Assembly: GCA_030668615.1 (NCBI GenBank)
Contig: DAOUTQ010000018.1
Location: 1 to 32,948, forward strand
Length of the DNA: 32,948 bases
Origin: Bacteroidales bacterium
Lineage (GTDB): Bacteria > Bacteroidota > Bacteroidia > Bacteroidales > UBA12077
Direction: 5' to 3'
Shown here: one piece after another, positions 1-9,317 of the stretch
How positions within the stretch are numbered: the first letter of the stretch is position 1
Layout of the letters: each line of letters begins with the position of its first letter
Notes under the pieces: generated by a model
Seen by the model: only the letters and a program-made list of their open reading frames with translations
What the model was told of the DNA's origin: nothing
Databases searched by the model: none
Program-made: the position numbers and the translations under genes

Positions 1-260
1 ACTGAAAAGTCAAACCCTTTTGCTGTATCTGTAACTTCCTGAATACTGAATCCTGTTTTAAAACCAGTTCCAAAAACCGATACAAATTCAGAAAAAGAAG
101 AAATTCTTACGGGTTTGTTAATTAATGATTCTCCAGATTTGACTACTTTTTCAGTATATCCTACAAAAGCAGGTACAGCAGTCGGGATTGAAGCTACCGA
201 ATTAGGAAATGCGTTCCTTTCTTCGATATAAACCCCAGGTGTTGCTAAAGTTTGTGCCAT
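1..260 (-). CDS. Phage-tail-sheath family protein of an eCIS (N-terminal part; continues beyond window edge)
   Basis: Not in ORF track. The reverse strand from ATG at 260 is open to base 1: MAQTLATPGVYIEERNAFPNSVASIPTAVPAFVGYTEKVVKSGESLINKPVRISSFSEFVSVFGTGFKTGFSIQEVTDTAKGFDFS. The 'TPGVYIEE...AFPNSV...TAVPAFVGYTEKA' pattern is typical of Afp2/Pvc2-like sheaths. Confidence 0.88.
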   Translation of the reverse strand, partial: MAQTLATPGVYIEERNAFPNSVASIPTAVPAFVGYTEKVVKSGESLINKPVRISSFSEFVSVFGTGFKTGFSIQEVTDTAKGFDFS

Positions 261-303
261 AAATAATTAATTTTAATTAAAAACGTAAATAATAAAAAAA
301 CAT

Positions 304-1359
304 TTATATGTAAACATATATTTCTGATAAATAATAATCTTCATTAACCGGTTTTAATAGGTCGAAAGGAGCATAAGGCATTTTTTTAATAATTGTTTTT
401 CCCCCTGTTGCACCTTCTTTCTTTTTTAGCTGAACTTCGTAATCATAAAACTTACTAAATTTTACAGGCTTCTTTGTAATAAATGATATTGCCTGTTTAT
501 CAGCTGTTTTTTCGTCTCCTATACTTTCAAAATCCAATTTTTCTTTACCTTTTTGACATGTTAGAGATAATTCCTTTACTCTTTTTAGATAAGTTGGAAC
601 TACAATGTATTTCCAATAAATTGATCTTGAATTAAAATTTATTTTATAGTTATAAGTGTTTAACTCATTATTATCGATTTCTTTTAACATCTCCTGTTTT
701 ATTTTCTTGTTTAAGAAGATGTCAATAAATCCAATAGGAGAACCTTTGGTTTTTGATCCTATATTTATAAATGATGATAGCTCTTTATCGTTTCCAAAAA
801 TTTTATAATGACCCTCTAACAACTTGATTGAATCAACCTGAAAGCCATTATTTATTTGTGTAACAGGCATTTCTTCTTCAATCTCGCCATTTTCAAGTGC
901 TATTTTATAGTTAACGCTGTGATTATCATCATCTTCAAGTTCCTGAGGAACAACATTGTATAAATCTTCATCACTTACAAATTCATTGCTATGCAAAATG
1001 CCCGTTTTATTTATTCCTATATTCTTGTTAGAACAATAGAAAATCTTATTATTTAGATCGACAGGTATATCTGTAATATTTACAAAATATGGATTGTTGG
1101 CAAAGAGCATAAAAGAAAGCTTTGATTCAGAATCATTACTATTTGTTAGTCTATGATGTAAAAGCTCTAATTTTGAAGCATCGAATAATATATGGATCTC
1201 ACTCTCGAGATTTCTAACCAACATGGACATCTTGTCAATTAGTTTTACAGTACGAGGTGTAGGAACAATATAAAAATCATTTGAATTACCTTCAGGATAG
1301 TAATTGTGGTTAACTTTAATATTTATTAGTTGTTTATATTGAAACTTTAGGTTTATCAT
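304..1359 (-). CDS. Uncharacterised protein located between DUF4255 and sheath genes in an eCIS operon
   Basis: 351-aa ORF, co-directional, 33-nt and 43-nt gaps to its neighbours; no family recognised from sequence. Confidence 0.8.
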   Translation of the reverse strand: MINLKFQYKQLINIKVNHNYYPEGNSNDFYIVPTPRTVKLIDKMSMLVRNLESEIHILFDASKLELLHHRLTNSNDSESKLSFMLFANNPYFVNITDIPVDLNNKIFYCSNKNIGINKTGILHSNEFVSDEDLYNVVPQELEDDDNHSVNYKIALENGEIEEEMPVTQINNGFQVDSIKLLEGHYKIFGNDKELSSFINIGSKTKGSPIGFIDIFLNKKIKQEMLKEIDNNELNTYNYKINFNSRSIYWKYIVVPTYLKRVKELSLTCQKGKEKLDFESIGDEKTADKQAISFITKKPVKFSKFYDYEVQLKKKEGATGGKTIIKKMPYAPFDLLKPVNEDYYLSEIYVYI

Positions 1360-1392
1360 TCAATGTTTTTTTCAATTATTCTAAATTATTTT

Positions 1393-1938
1393 TTAAGAAG
1401 ATACATCCGATCCAAATCCCGCAATGTTAAATGTTTGTTCAACTACATCTTCACTAATTGTAACCATTCTCGTTTTATATAGTACTGACGGCAAATACTT
1501 GCCTCCATGAACTCCCCACAACTGACTTAATTCCTGAATATTAAGATTTATCATTTCAAACACCAACTTTTCTACATTACTATCTAAATCAGGAGTATTA
1601 TTATGATTAAAAATAGAAGTGTATTGAAAAAAGCTAATTGCTGCCGAAAGCAATTTCAATCCTTCTTCGTAATTACTCTGCTGAAAATTAGATGATAGCA
1701 TTAAATACAAATAAACATTAATAGGTTTATTTGAAGACCTTGATGGAGAAACTCTCGATAATCGTTCCTGTTCGATATTAGTTATCGTTAATAACAGTTT
1801 ATTTTGAGTCTCTGTATTACCTTCATCATCTAAATTATTTAACGATGATAATAGAACTAAATCGTTCGATTGAGAGAATCTATTATTTAAATTTTCGTTT
1901 AATTTGTCAGCAATAACTGACATTACATTGTTTATCAT
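1393..1938 (-). CDS. DUF4255 / Pvc16_N-like protein (eCIS tail terminator/cap-type)
   Basis: 181 aa; pattern MINNVMSVIADKLNENLN...VLLSSLNNLDDEGN...LLLTITNIEQERLSR...INVYLYLMLSSNFQQSNYEEGLKLLSAAISFFQ... resembles DUF4255; adjacent to sheath gene. Confidence 0.85.
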   Translation of the reverse strand: MINNVMSVIADKLNENLNNRFSQSNDLVLLSSLNNLDDEGNTETQNKLLLTITNIEQERLSRVSPSRSSNKPINVYLYLMLSSNFQQSNYEEGLKLLSAAISFFQYTSIFNHNNTPDLDSNVEKLVFEMINLNIQELSQLWGVHGGKYLPSVLYKTRMVTISEDVVEQTFNIAGFGSDVSS

Positions 1939-1952
1939 CTAATTCACAATTA

Positions 1953-3686
1953 TTACGGTAGTTCTTTTTCACTAGTGTACCTTCTTGTAAAAAAAAGGAA
2001 CAATGCGCCACCAAGCAAAAATCCTCCAATTAAAAACATTGATTCTCTAAAATCAAAATATCTGAAAAATATTAATATTAAAGCAATTACAAGAATAACT
2101 ATTGCTGAAACTCCTCCTTTAAGTACAAGTCTAAATAATCTTTTAAACTTACGACCATATCTGAATACTAAGAAAAGTCCAACTAAACTTATACCTGTTA
2201 GTCCTCCAAAAAGTCTTAGCAAAGCTTTTGGTCTTTTAACAATAGACATTGGATTCTTAACAAATCTTCTAACAGAACCTAATAATCTTCTTATTGAAAT
2301 GCTATGTCTTGCTTTTTTAATTTCCTTTAGTTCTTTATCACTATAAGCAAATTTATCGGCTAAAAGTTTCCACAGTTCATCATATCCATTATCAAAACCA
2401 AGCGCCCAAATCCCAACTCCTCTAATTTGTTTTTCTTTTATCCAATCGTATTTTGCACCTAAAGTAATAGTATCTTCAAACCATAACTGTCTATAGTTAG
2501 ATGACATATCACTATACGTATAGAACTTGCTCATGCTAGTCTCATCAAGCTCTCCCATTTTTTTGCCAGACATTCTTTTAGCTTGTCGGTACGAATGATA
2601 CTTTATAAATGATTTTGCTTGTGAAGGAAATTTAAGATCTTTTGTTATCCACTCTGCTCCATAATATGGTACTCCCATAATAAATTTTCTTGCAGGAACT
2701 CCGTTAGCTAAATATTCATCAACAGAACTTTCAAGTGTAAATCCTTTCCATTTACCTCCTCCGGATAATGGTGCTACAGGTCCAGCTATCTGACTATTAG
2801 ACCCATGATATTCATATCCCATCATCACATAAAAATCAACATATAAATTTATCTGGCTAAAATCATAAATCTTTTCAAAATCAACTGCAGGAAGTGCTAT
2901 AGTTAACAAATAATCTTCGTTTTCTGATTTCAAACTTGTTGCCAGGTCTATAATAAAATTCAAATACAATGCTTTTTCTTTTGCGCTAACATTCTCAAAG
3001 TCTAAGGTTAAACCATCAGCTTTTCGCTCACGAACTAAGGTAATTGCTGTAGCAATTAGGTTTTTCTTTGCATCTGCTGATTTCAAAAAATTTCTGTTAT
3101 TACTTGAACCAAAATTTGAAAGCGTAAGAAGTACCTTGCAATTATGTTTTTTCGCAGAATCAACTAAGGCTGTTTGTCTCCAGTTATGAATTGTATTATA
3201 AAACCCAGTTTCAGGATTTACTTCATATGAAAAATACGATATCATTGAAAGTAACGAGAAGTTATAACTTTCATAGGCATTGCCACTCCAATAAGGATGC
3301 CAACCAAACACCTGATAACTTGTATCAAGCATATGTTCCTTATCGTATCTAACGTTATTTACAATTTGATATTCTTTAGACCAAGCTATTTCTGACTGCA
3401 ACTTTTTTGAAGAAAGTGGTTTTTTTACCTCTATCATTCTTTTCTCAAAAAGCAAAGTATCTGCTTCTTGCCGCTCTTGTAGATTTGCATTTAACAATAA
3501 GGAATCATTTGCAGCGTTAAGCTTTGAAGATTCAACATCTGAGAGAGAAACCTTGTTTTCGGGTATTTTCTCTTCTTTGTTTTTAGAATCTGAAAGAATC
3601 GTGTTAATTTCCTTAAATATACTTTCTTGGGCATATAAGCCATTAAATGTGAATAACAATATCCACAATACAAAAATTCTTCTCAT
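1953..3686 (-). CDS. Secreted GH18-family glycoside hydrolase with C-terminal transmembrane helices
   Basis: Signal peptide MRRIFVLWILLFTFNGLYAQ; FGWHPYWSG...; catalytic-type motif KADGLTLDFENV (DGxxxDxE); VMMGYEYHGS; hydrophobic helices near the C-terminus (GLTGISLVGLFLVF, GGVSAIVILVIALILIFF, MFLIGGFLLGGALFLFF). Confidence 0.85.
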   Translation of the reverse strand: MRRIFVLWILLFTFNGLYAQESIFKEINTILSDSKNKEEKIPENKVSLSDVESSKLNAANDSLLLNANLQERQEADTLLFEKRMIEVKKPLSSKKLQSEIAWSKEYQIVNNVRYDKEHMLDTSYQVFGWHPYWSGNAYESYNFSLLSMISYFSYEVNPETGFYNTIHNWRQTALVDSAKKHNCKVLLTLSNFGSSNNRNFLKSADAKKNLIATAITLVRERKADGLTLDFENVSAKEKALYLNFIIDLATSLKSENEDYLLTIALPAVDFEKIYDFSQINLYVDFYVMMGYEYHGSNSQIAGPVAPLSGGGKWKGFTLESSVDEYLANGVPARKFIMGVPYYGAEWITKDLKFPSQAKSFIKYHSYRQAKRMSGKKMGELDETSMSKFYTYSDMSSNYRQLWFEDTITLGAKYDWIKEKQIRGVGIWALGFDNGYDELWKLLADKFAYSDKELKEIKKARHSISIRRLLGSVRRFVKNPMSIVKRPKALLRLFGGLTGISLVGLFLVFRYGRKFKRLFRLVLKGGVSAIVILVIALILIFFRYFDFRESMFLIGGFLLGGALFLFFTRRYTSEKELP

Positions 3687-4193
3687 AAATCATTTATTGG
3701 CAAAAAGCCCCTTTTTAAATATCTTCCCCAGGTTAATTTGATTTCAAATAAACTAAAAATTTTTTCACTGCCCAAATTAAAATCAGAATTATTTTTCATT
3801 TTATTTGTTTATATTCATGCCGTTTACAATCCCCCCCAAAACCCTAATCCTGAACTTCTCACACATTCTAACTTTTTTAAGCTGACCTGTTTTTCTAATA
3901 TATGTTATATAACATAAACCTAAATATGATAACGTAATTTCTCTTTGTAAATGTAAACGTTAGAACATATAATTCTGCTAATTATTTAAGTCTCACTATT
4001 TTCCAAAAAATAACCTTACCGTACAAAGGCTTTTACCTGTTTTTTAAAGACATTCAAATTCAAGCATGGTTTTATTACTAAAATTTACATTTTTTACAAA
4101 TAATGCAATAATCAAAAAATTATTTTAATTTGCGTGTTTTTTAAACTTCTTGCATAAAAAATTTATATAACCTTAATACTTTAAAAGTCGAAC

Positions 4194-4823
4194 ATGAAAA
4201 ACCTGATTACTTTTACTCTTACTGTAATTATTTGTATTGCAATATCTTTCAGTGCTTTAGCACAGAAAGATTCTACATCAACAAGTGTTAATGTTCAAGA
4301 TTCTGCAATTATTAGTTATTTAAATAATTTAACCAATTTGCATATTGGATATTATGGTACTACACAAAACTGCGAAGCATATGATGTTTATGCCTTTAAA
4401 TTTCGTAAAAACTGGTTTTTAATAGTAAGTGCCAAAGGAAATTTATCGTTTATGCATATTAACCCACCAGTTGAGGGTATGAAAATTAGTTATCCTTCAA
4501 AATATTTTATTGAAGGTATTGCAAGAAGCTATGCTTTGGGATATACAAAGCTATTGACAAAGAAACGCAATGTAGTAGATATGGATATTTATGGATACTA
4601 TAAATTTAAAAAACATGGTCGAAAGGTTATGAAAGGTATTCTTTTACTAGAATATCCATTTTTTAAGGAAGGGTTTTTATGGTGGAAAATAGATGAAGAA
4701 AAGGCAATGGAAATTGTAGAGGAAAAAGCTGCAGAGGAAGTTAAACCACTACAACTGGAAACAATTAAACCAGAGATAAACGAAAATATTCCAATTGAAA
4801 ATATCCCGATCGAAAAAAAATAA
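4194..4823 (+). CDS. Secreted hypothetical protein
   Basis: 209 aa with signal peptide MKNLITFTLTVIICIAISFSALAQ; C-terminal short repeat ENIPIENIPIEKK. Confidence 0.75.
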   Translation: MKNLITFTLTVIICIAISFSALAQKDSTSTSVNVQDSAIISYLNNLTNLHIGYYGTTQNCEAYDVYAFKFRKNWFLIVSAKGNLSFMHINPPVEGMKISYPSKYFIEGIARSYALGYTKLLTKKRNVVDMDIYGYYKFKKHGRKVMKGILLLEYPFFKEGFLWWKIDEEKAMEIVEEKAAEEVKPLQLETIKPEINENIPIENIPIEKK

Positions 4824-4950
4824 ATGTGATTAAGAGTAATTGTGTTGTTTAAATTCAGTCTTCTTAATACTAAGAATAAATAAGAACCAAAAACTTCATA
4901 TTATTTAAAATAATCTCAACACACTTAATTAAGATTAGAAGTATATTACT

Positions 4951-7900
4951 ATGAAAACAAAAATGTCAAGAATATCTGTTGCTGTTTTTTTCTTACTGCT
5001 TGGAAAGGCGGTTTTTGATCTTAATTTATTTGCAGCTTTTTTTCAAAACAATAATTCTACACAAGATATAGCTTTAGTTTTTGGCTATGCAAGCATAGCT
5101 GGCTTGCTTATGGTTGTGATATTTAACTACTTGCAAAGAGCCTTTCGTTTTGGGATCGCTGTTACATTTACATATATTATACTTATTGGCATTCTCTTAT
5201 TCTCTTATTATAATTTCGTTTATTTAGGGAATTCACTGTATTTGGCTCAATTAATTGGATGTAATATTTCTGCAAATCTTTTAATTATTCTTTCGCTTAG
5301 AGGAATATTAGTAAGAATAGAGAATGGTGAAATTAAGAAACTTGAAAAAGCATCCAATATTGCCAGCAATTTTGGGATTTTTATTGCAAGCGTTTTACTT
5401 ATTAGCTCTATACATTTATCAAATAGTAATCTTTTAAATTATCTTAATGTTCATTATGTTTCAATTGGATTTATTTTATTGAGCATCTTTTTTATGTTCG
5501 TTCTTTTTCGAAAAGAAAAAAATGCAAATGCAATTCTTGATAGCTTACAGGAAATTAGAGTAAAGCAAAACATATTTAGACTACTTACTAAAAAATACTT
5601 TACTACAATACTTGTTATATCAGCATTGGCTGCATTTGTAATGGTTTTTACATATAGCCTTTTTATTAAAATAAATGTTACTAATAATAATACCACAGAG
5701 CAATTAACCAACCTTTTTTCTATTTCTGTTGCGATTTTTTCTGCAGTAAGTATTCTTTTTGAATTCTTTTTTAAAGAGAAGGCTTACTATTCATTTGGAG
5801 TAAAAATCCAATTAATTCTTTTACCTATTGTCGTTTTAGTTTTTTGTGTAATGTTTTTAATAAATACTTTTTATTTCAAAATTGCACAAGGCAATGAATT
5901 TTATTTCTTTATACCTATAATTGCTTCACTTTTTCTGATTTTTTCACATTTCTCCTTTATTAATTTGTTTTATCCTATTATAAATTCTTTATATCTGCCT
6001 CTTGATTCACAAAACCAAAATGATTTTTATATTAAGAGTACTTTTTATGGTTTTGTTTTTGGAATCGGAATTTCATCATTAGTAGCCAAACATCTTATTC
6101 CTATTCTTGATTTAAGTAATAACAGTGGATACATTCTAGTAAACGCTGCAGCAGTTATTATACTTATTTTTCTTAACAGATTTCTGGTTTATAACAATTA
6201 TAAAACAGCACTTCATAAAAGGTTAGATATAGAAGAAAAAACGGAAGCATCTCAAAAATCATTTGTATATAATACCATGCAAAGAATCAAAGACTTTTCA
6301 GGTATTAAAATTGTTCGAGTAGTAAATCTTCTTTATTTAATAAATCCTGTAAAGTCAAAAGGATTTTTTAGTCAGCTAACTTCGTCTGAAGATGTATATA
6401 CTCAACGTGCAGGACTCATAAGCTCTATTAAACTATACTTACTAGAGATTTATGATGAGATGCTGAAAATTTCTAAGACAAAGTATTTTCCTTCTTCGCC
6501 AAACCGTGACAAAATTGAACAGCTTCTTGTTAGGTTTGATGAAGTAAAAACAAAAATGCAAAAGCCTTATTATATCCCACAATTATCAATATCAAAAAAA
6601 GATATTGAGAGAGTTTATGGTGGTATTTTAGCTTTACATGCCAAAAAAGAAAAGCAAACAGAAATTCTTGCCCGTTTAGTTAAAGATCCGAAGTTACCTG
6701 TTGCGAAAAATGCGATTATTTCTGCTTCCGAAGTTAAAGATCCTGCTACAATAAAATCTATTATTGAACGACTAGAAATTGCAGAACTTAGTAATGCAGC
6801 TTACTCGGCACTTGTTAATACTGATGAGGAATCAATTAGCATCTTGGAAGACGCTTTCTATGAAACCGGACAAAGTGAAAAAGTTCAGATTAAGATTGTT
6901 CGCCTATTGGGAGATATTGGTAGCGAAACTGCCGTTGAATATTTACTAAAGAAACTAAATTACACAAATCAAAATATTATCTCTGCAGCTTTGGAAGCTC
7001 TAAGCAAATGCAATCTTCTTCTTCCTGATAATAAAGCTATGATTATTAAACATGAGCTTGAGGAAGTTTGTAAATATATTGTATGGAATACATCTCTTTT
7101 AATTGATCTTGAAAAAGGTTATGCTTCTGAAATACTTTTAGAAGCTTTAAAAGTTGAAATAAAATATAACTACAAGAGTCTGTTTAATTTACTTGCATTA
7201 CTTTATAATCCTGGATCGGTTGAACTAATTAGGAAGAATCTTTGGAGTAGCAATTACGAGGAAGTAAGTTTTGCTCTCGAATTGGCTTCGGTTATTATTA
7301 AGGACGAGATGAAACCAATGATTCTACCTTTAATTCGTCCATTATCGAATGAAGAAAGGTTAAAAAGAATGCAGAGCATTTTTACTACAGAAAAAATGCC
7401 GGTTGAAGATATTCTTTATGACATTATTCAGCGTGACTATAAATGGATAAATCCGTGGACTAAGGCTTGTGCTATTATGGAAATTGAAACGCTTAATAAA
7501 GATAACAACTTACCTATTTTGCTTGCCAATATGGTTAATCCGGACTCAATGCTTGCTGAATTATCAGCCTTAAGTGTGTTCTCTATTGACAAGGATTCTT
7601 ATTTTAGTAATAAAGAAATATTTGGTGCCGATTATTTTAAAATTGTAAGCAAAGCAGCAATTGAGGCTATTGAAACAAGCGGCATAAAAGACATTGCAGG
7701 TATGCCAACACTTAAATTTGAGATTATTAAATATCTTCAGAAAATACCTGAGTTCTCAGCTATTCCTGGTGAAATAATTAAATATTTAACCGATGATGTA
7801 ACACCTTTGCAATTCTCTGCCGGAGATGAAATTGAAAATATCGACAATCTGGATATATACAATTACCATTATATTATTTATGCAGGAAAAGTGAATCTTT

Positions 7901-8175
7901 TCATAAACAATGTACTTGTAAAATGCTTTGAAAAAGACACTTTATTAAGTACACTCGATTTATTAATTGATTATGAAGCAGAAATTAAACTTGTTGCAGA
8001 TACAGATGTGAAAATTTATAAAATTGATCCTTCTGAATTTGCCGATAATTTGAGTTTCTACGATGAAATTCCTTTTTCAATTATTGAAAATACTGACGAG
8101 AAAAACATTGCTGTTTACGAACAAATACTTAAGAACGAAAAAGAATACAGAAAAGTTGAAGTGGCTTATTTGTAA
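4951..8175 (+). CDS. Multi-TM transporter-like (Npt/TLC-like) protein fused to HEAT repeats and a C-terminal cyclic-nucleotide-binding-like domain
   Basis: 1074 aa: N-terminal ~12 hydrophobic helices, then HEAT-like repeats (e.g. KVQIKIVRLLGDIGSETAVEYLLKKLNYTNQNIISAALEALSKCN), then a cNMP-BD-like tail (FSAGDEIENI...YIIYAGKVNLFINN...DTDVKIYKIDPSEF). Confidence 0.7.
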   Translation: MKTKMSRISVAVFFLLLGKAVFDLNLFAAFFQNNNSTQDIALVFGYASIAGLLMVVIFNYLQRAFRFGIAVTFTYIILIGILLFSYYNFVYLGNSLYLAQLIGCNISANLLIILSLRGILVRIENGEIKKLEKASNIASNFGIFIASVLLISSIHLSNSNLLNYLNVHYVSIGFILLSIFFMFVLFRKEKNANAILDSLQEIRVKQNIFRLLTKKYFTTILVISALAAFVMVFTYSLFIKINVTNNNTTEQLTNLFSISVAIFSAVSILFEFFFKEKAYYSFGVKIQLILLPIVVLVFCVMFLINTFYFKIAQGNEFYFFIPIIASLFLIFSHFSFINLFYPIINSLYLPLDSQNQNDFYIKSTFYGFVFGIGISSLVAKHLIPILDLSNNSGYILVNAAAVIILIFLNRFLVYNNYKTALHKRLDIEEKTEASQKSFVYNTMQRIKDFSGIKIVRVVNLLYLINPVKSKGFFSQLTSSEDVYTQRAGLISSIKLYLLEIYDEMLKISKTKYFPSSPNRDKIEQLLVRFDEVKTKMQKPYYIPQLSISKKDIERVYGGILALHAKKEKQTEILARLVKDPKLPVAKNAIISASEVKDPATIKSIIERLEIAELSNAAYSALVNTDEESISILEDAFYETGQSEKVQIKIVRLLGDIGSETAVEYLLKKLNYTNQNIISAALEALSKCNLLLPDNKAMIIKHELEEVCKYIVWNTSLLIDLEKGYASEILLEALKVEIKYNYKSLFNLLALLYNPGSVELIRKNLWSSNYEEVSFALELASVIIKDEMKPMILPLIRPLSNEERLKRMQSIFTTEKMPVEDILYDIIQRDYKWINPWTKACAIMEIETLNKDNNLPILLANMVNPDSMLAELSALSVFSIDKDSYFSNKEIFGADYFKIVSKAAIEAIETSGIKDIAGMPTLKFEIIKYLQKIPEFSAIPGEIIKYLTDDVTPLQFSAGDEIENIDNLDIYNYHYIIYAGKVNLFINNVLVKCFEKDTLLSTLDLLIDYEAEIKLVADTDVKIYKIDPSEFADNLSFYDEIPFSIIENTDEKNIAVYEQILKNEKEYRKVEVAYL

Positions 8176-8210
8176 CTTTAAATAATGTTAAAGGAAATTG
8201 AAAATGGGTT

Positions 8211-9218
8211 TTAAAAATTATTTCCGTCTTTAAAACATCGGATTATTTCATTTACATTCTTTTCAAAATCATCGTAATTGAAATATTCGTCCTTACATTG
8301 ATAGTCTTCTCCAAAATAGTTACAACATTCTTCATCTATACATTCATAACTCATTAAAAAGGAAAGCAATTCTTCAGCTTTTTCTTTTTCCATCGCTTGT
8401 ATAGCCTTATTTAAAGTTTTAATGAACCAAGTTGCTTTACTTTGTGGATTATCATCCACAAATTCGATAAATATTTCATTTAAGGCTGTATCTTTTATAT
8501 GATATGTTGAATAATAATGATGGAACTCAGACCTATGACCAAGCGTAAAAAAAAGCAAATTATAATAGTAGATTCTTTTCAATTTTTCAATAAAAAACAA
8601 ATTGTTAGAGTTAATATATTCTTCCAATAATCTTAAATACTCTCCTTTCGTTCTAACATAGTTATTGCAATTCCCATCTCGACAATGCATTTCAATTATC
8701 TTTTCTTTCATTGTCCAATATTGCAAAAAATCTTTAATTTCACTTCTTACCTTATCCTTAAAAAGACCTTCAGTGAATCCAGGTACTACGGCAGTCACAA
8801 CATCTCCATGTGAAATTGTCATTAACTTATAACCATATTTATTTAAACTGTTCAGGTTTTCCAGCTTTATTACACTATCAGTACTAAAATTATCATCACT
8901 AATATAAAATGCACTATTGATGCTCTCAGGACATTCAAAATATTCATAAGATCTGTAAAAATACATATACATTAGAAGTGCAGTATCCTTTGTGTTTATA
9001 TTTATATTTTTTGTAATTTTCATGTAAATATTAAATGCTTCTTCTGAACTTGCCGGATTACATTTGTCAAGTTTAGATAACTCGTTAGAATAATTAATTA
9101 AAACTTCATTATTTGTAATTACCCTAGTCCACATTGCATCCAAAGTGTCTTTTTGGCTAAAACAATTTTGAGTTAACATTAATGCAATTAATAAAACAAT
9201 ATTCTTTTTACTCATCAT
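8211..9218 (-). CDS. Secreted hypothetical protein, Cys-rich C-terminus
   Basis: Track ORF runs to 9278, but its extra N-terminus (SRTVCPRQQRL) is translated from a palindromic repeat. Signal peptide MMSKKNIVLLIALMLTQNCFSQ starts at 9218 (or 9215). Confidence 0.7.
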   Translation of the reverse strand: MMSKKNIVLLIALMLTQNCFSQKDTLDAMWTRVITNNEVLINYSNELSKLDKCNPASSEEAFNIYMKITKNININTKDTALLMYMYFYRSYEYFECPESINSAFYISDDNFSTDSVIKLENLNSLNKYGYKLMTISHGDVVTAVVPGFTEGLFKDKVRSEIKDFLQYWTMKEKIIEMHCRDGNCNNYVRTKGEYLRLLEEYINSNNLFFIEKLKRIYYYNLLFFTLGHRSEFHHYYSTYHIKDTALNEIFIEFVDDNPQSKATWFIKTLNKAIQAMEKEKAEELLSFLMSYECIDEECCNYFGEDYQCKDEYFNYDDFEKNVNEIIRCFKDGNNF

Positions 9219-9228
9219 AATAATTAGC

Positions 9229-9258
9229 CTTTGCTGGCGCGGACATACTGTCCGTGAC
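9229..9258 (+). repeat. REP-like palindromic element, copy A (stem CGGACA-TAC-TGTCCG)
   Basis: GC-rich hairpin at 9240-9254 in AT-rich DNA; matches copy B in inverted orientation. Confidence 0.6.
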
Positions 9259-9317
9259 TTTTCAATACAATAACTCAAAACAATTCACTTTAATACAAAG
9301 CAATTTTTCAATTTATC

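Noticed and set aside
1975-2346. + strand 123-aa ORF antisense to the GH18 gene
   Set aside because: Shadow of the TM-coding region; no independent protein features, and the opposite frame has clear domains.
3491-3741. Small ORFs (60 aa on -, 62 aa on +) overlapping the GH18 5' end
   Set aside because: Alternate-frame translations of a well-supported CDS.
5454-5711. - strand 85-aa ORF inside the 1074-aa gene
   Set aside because: Antisense shadow ORF in low-complexity TM-coding sequence.
9219-9278. N-terminal extension of the 355-aa ORF (MSYCIEKSRTVCPRQQRLII)
   Set aside because: Translated through REP-like copy A; a proper signal peptide begins at the internal Met at 9218.
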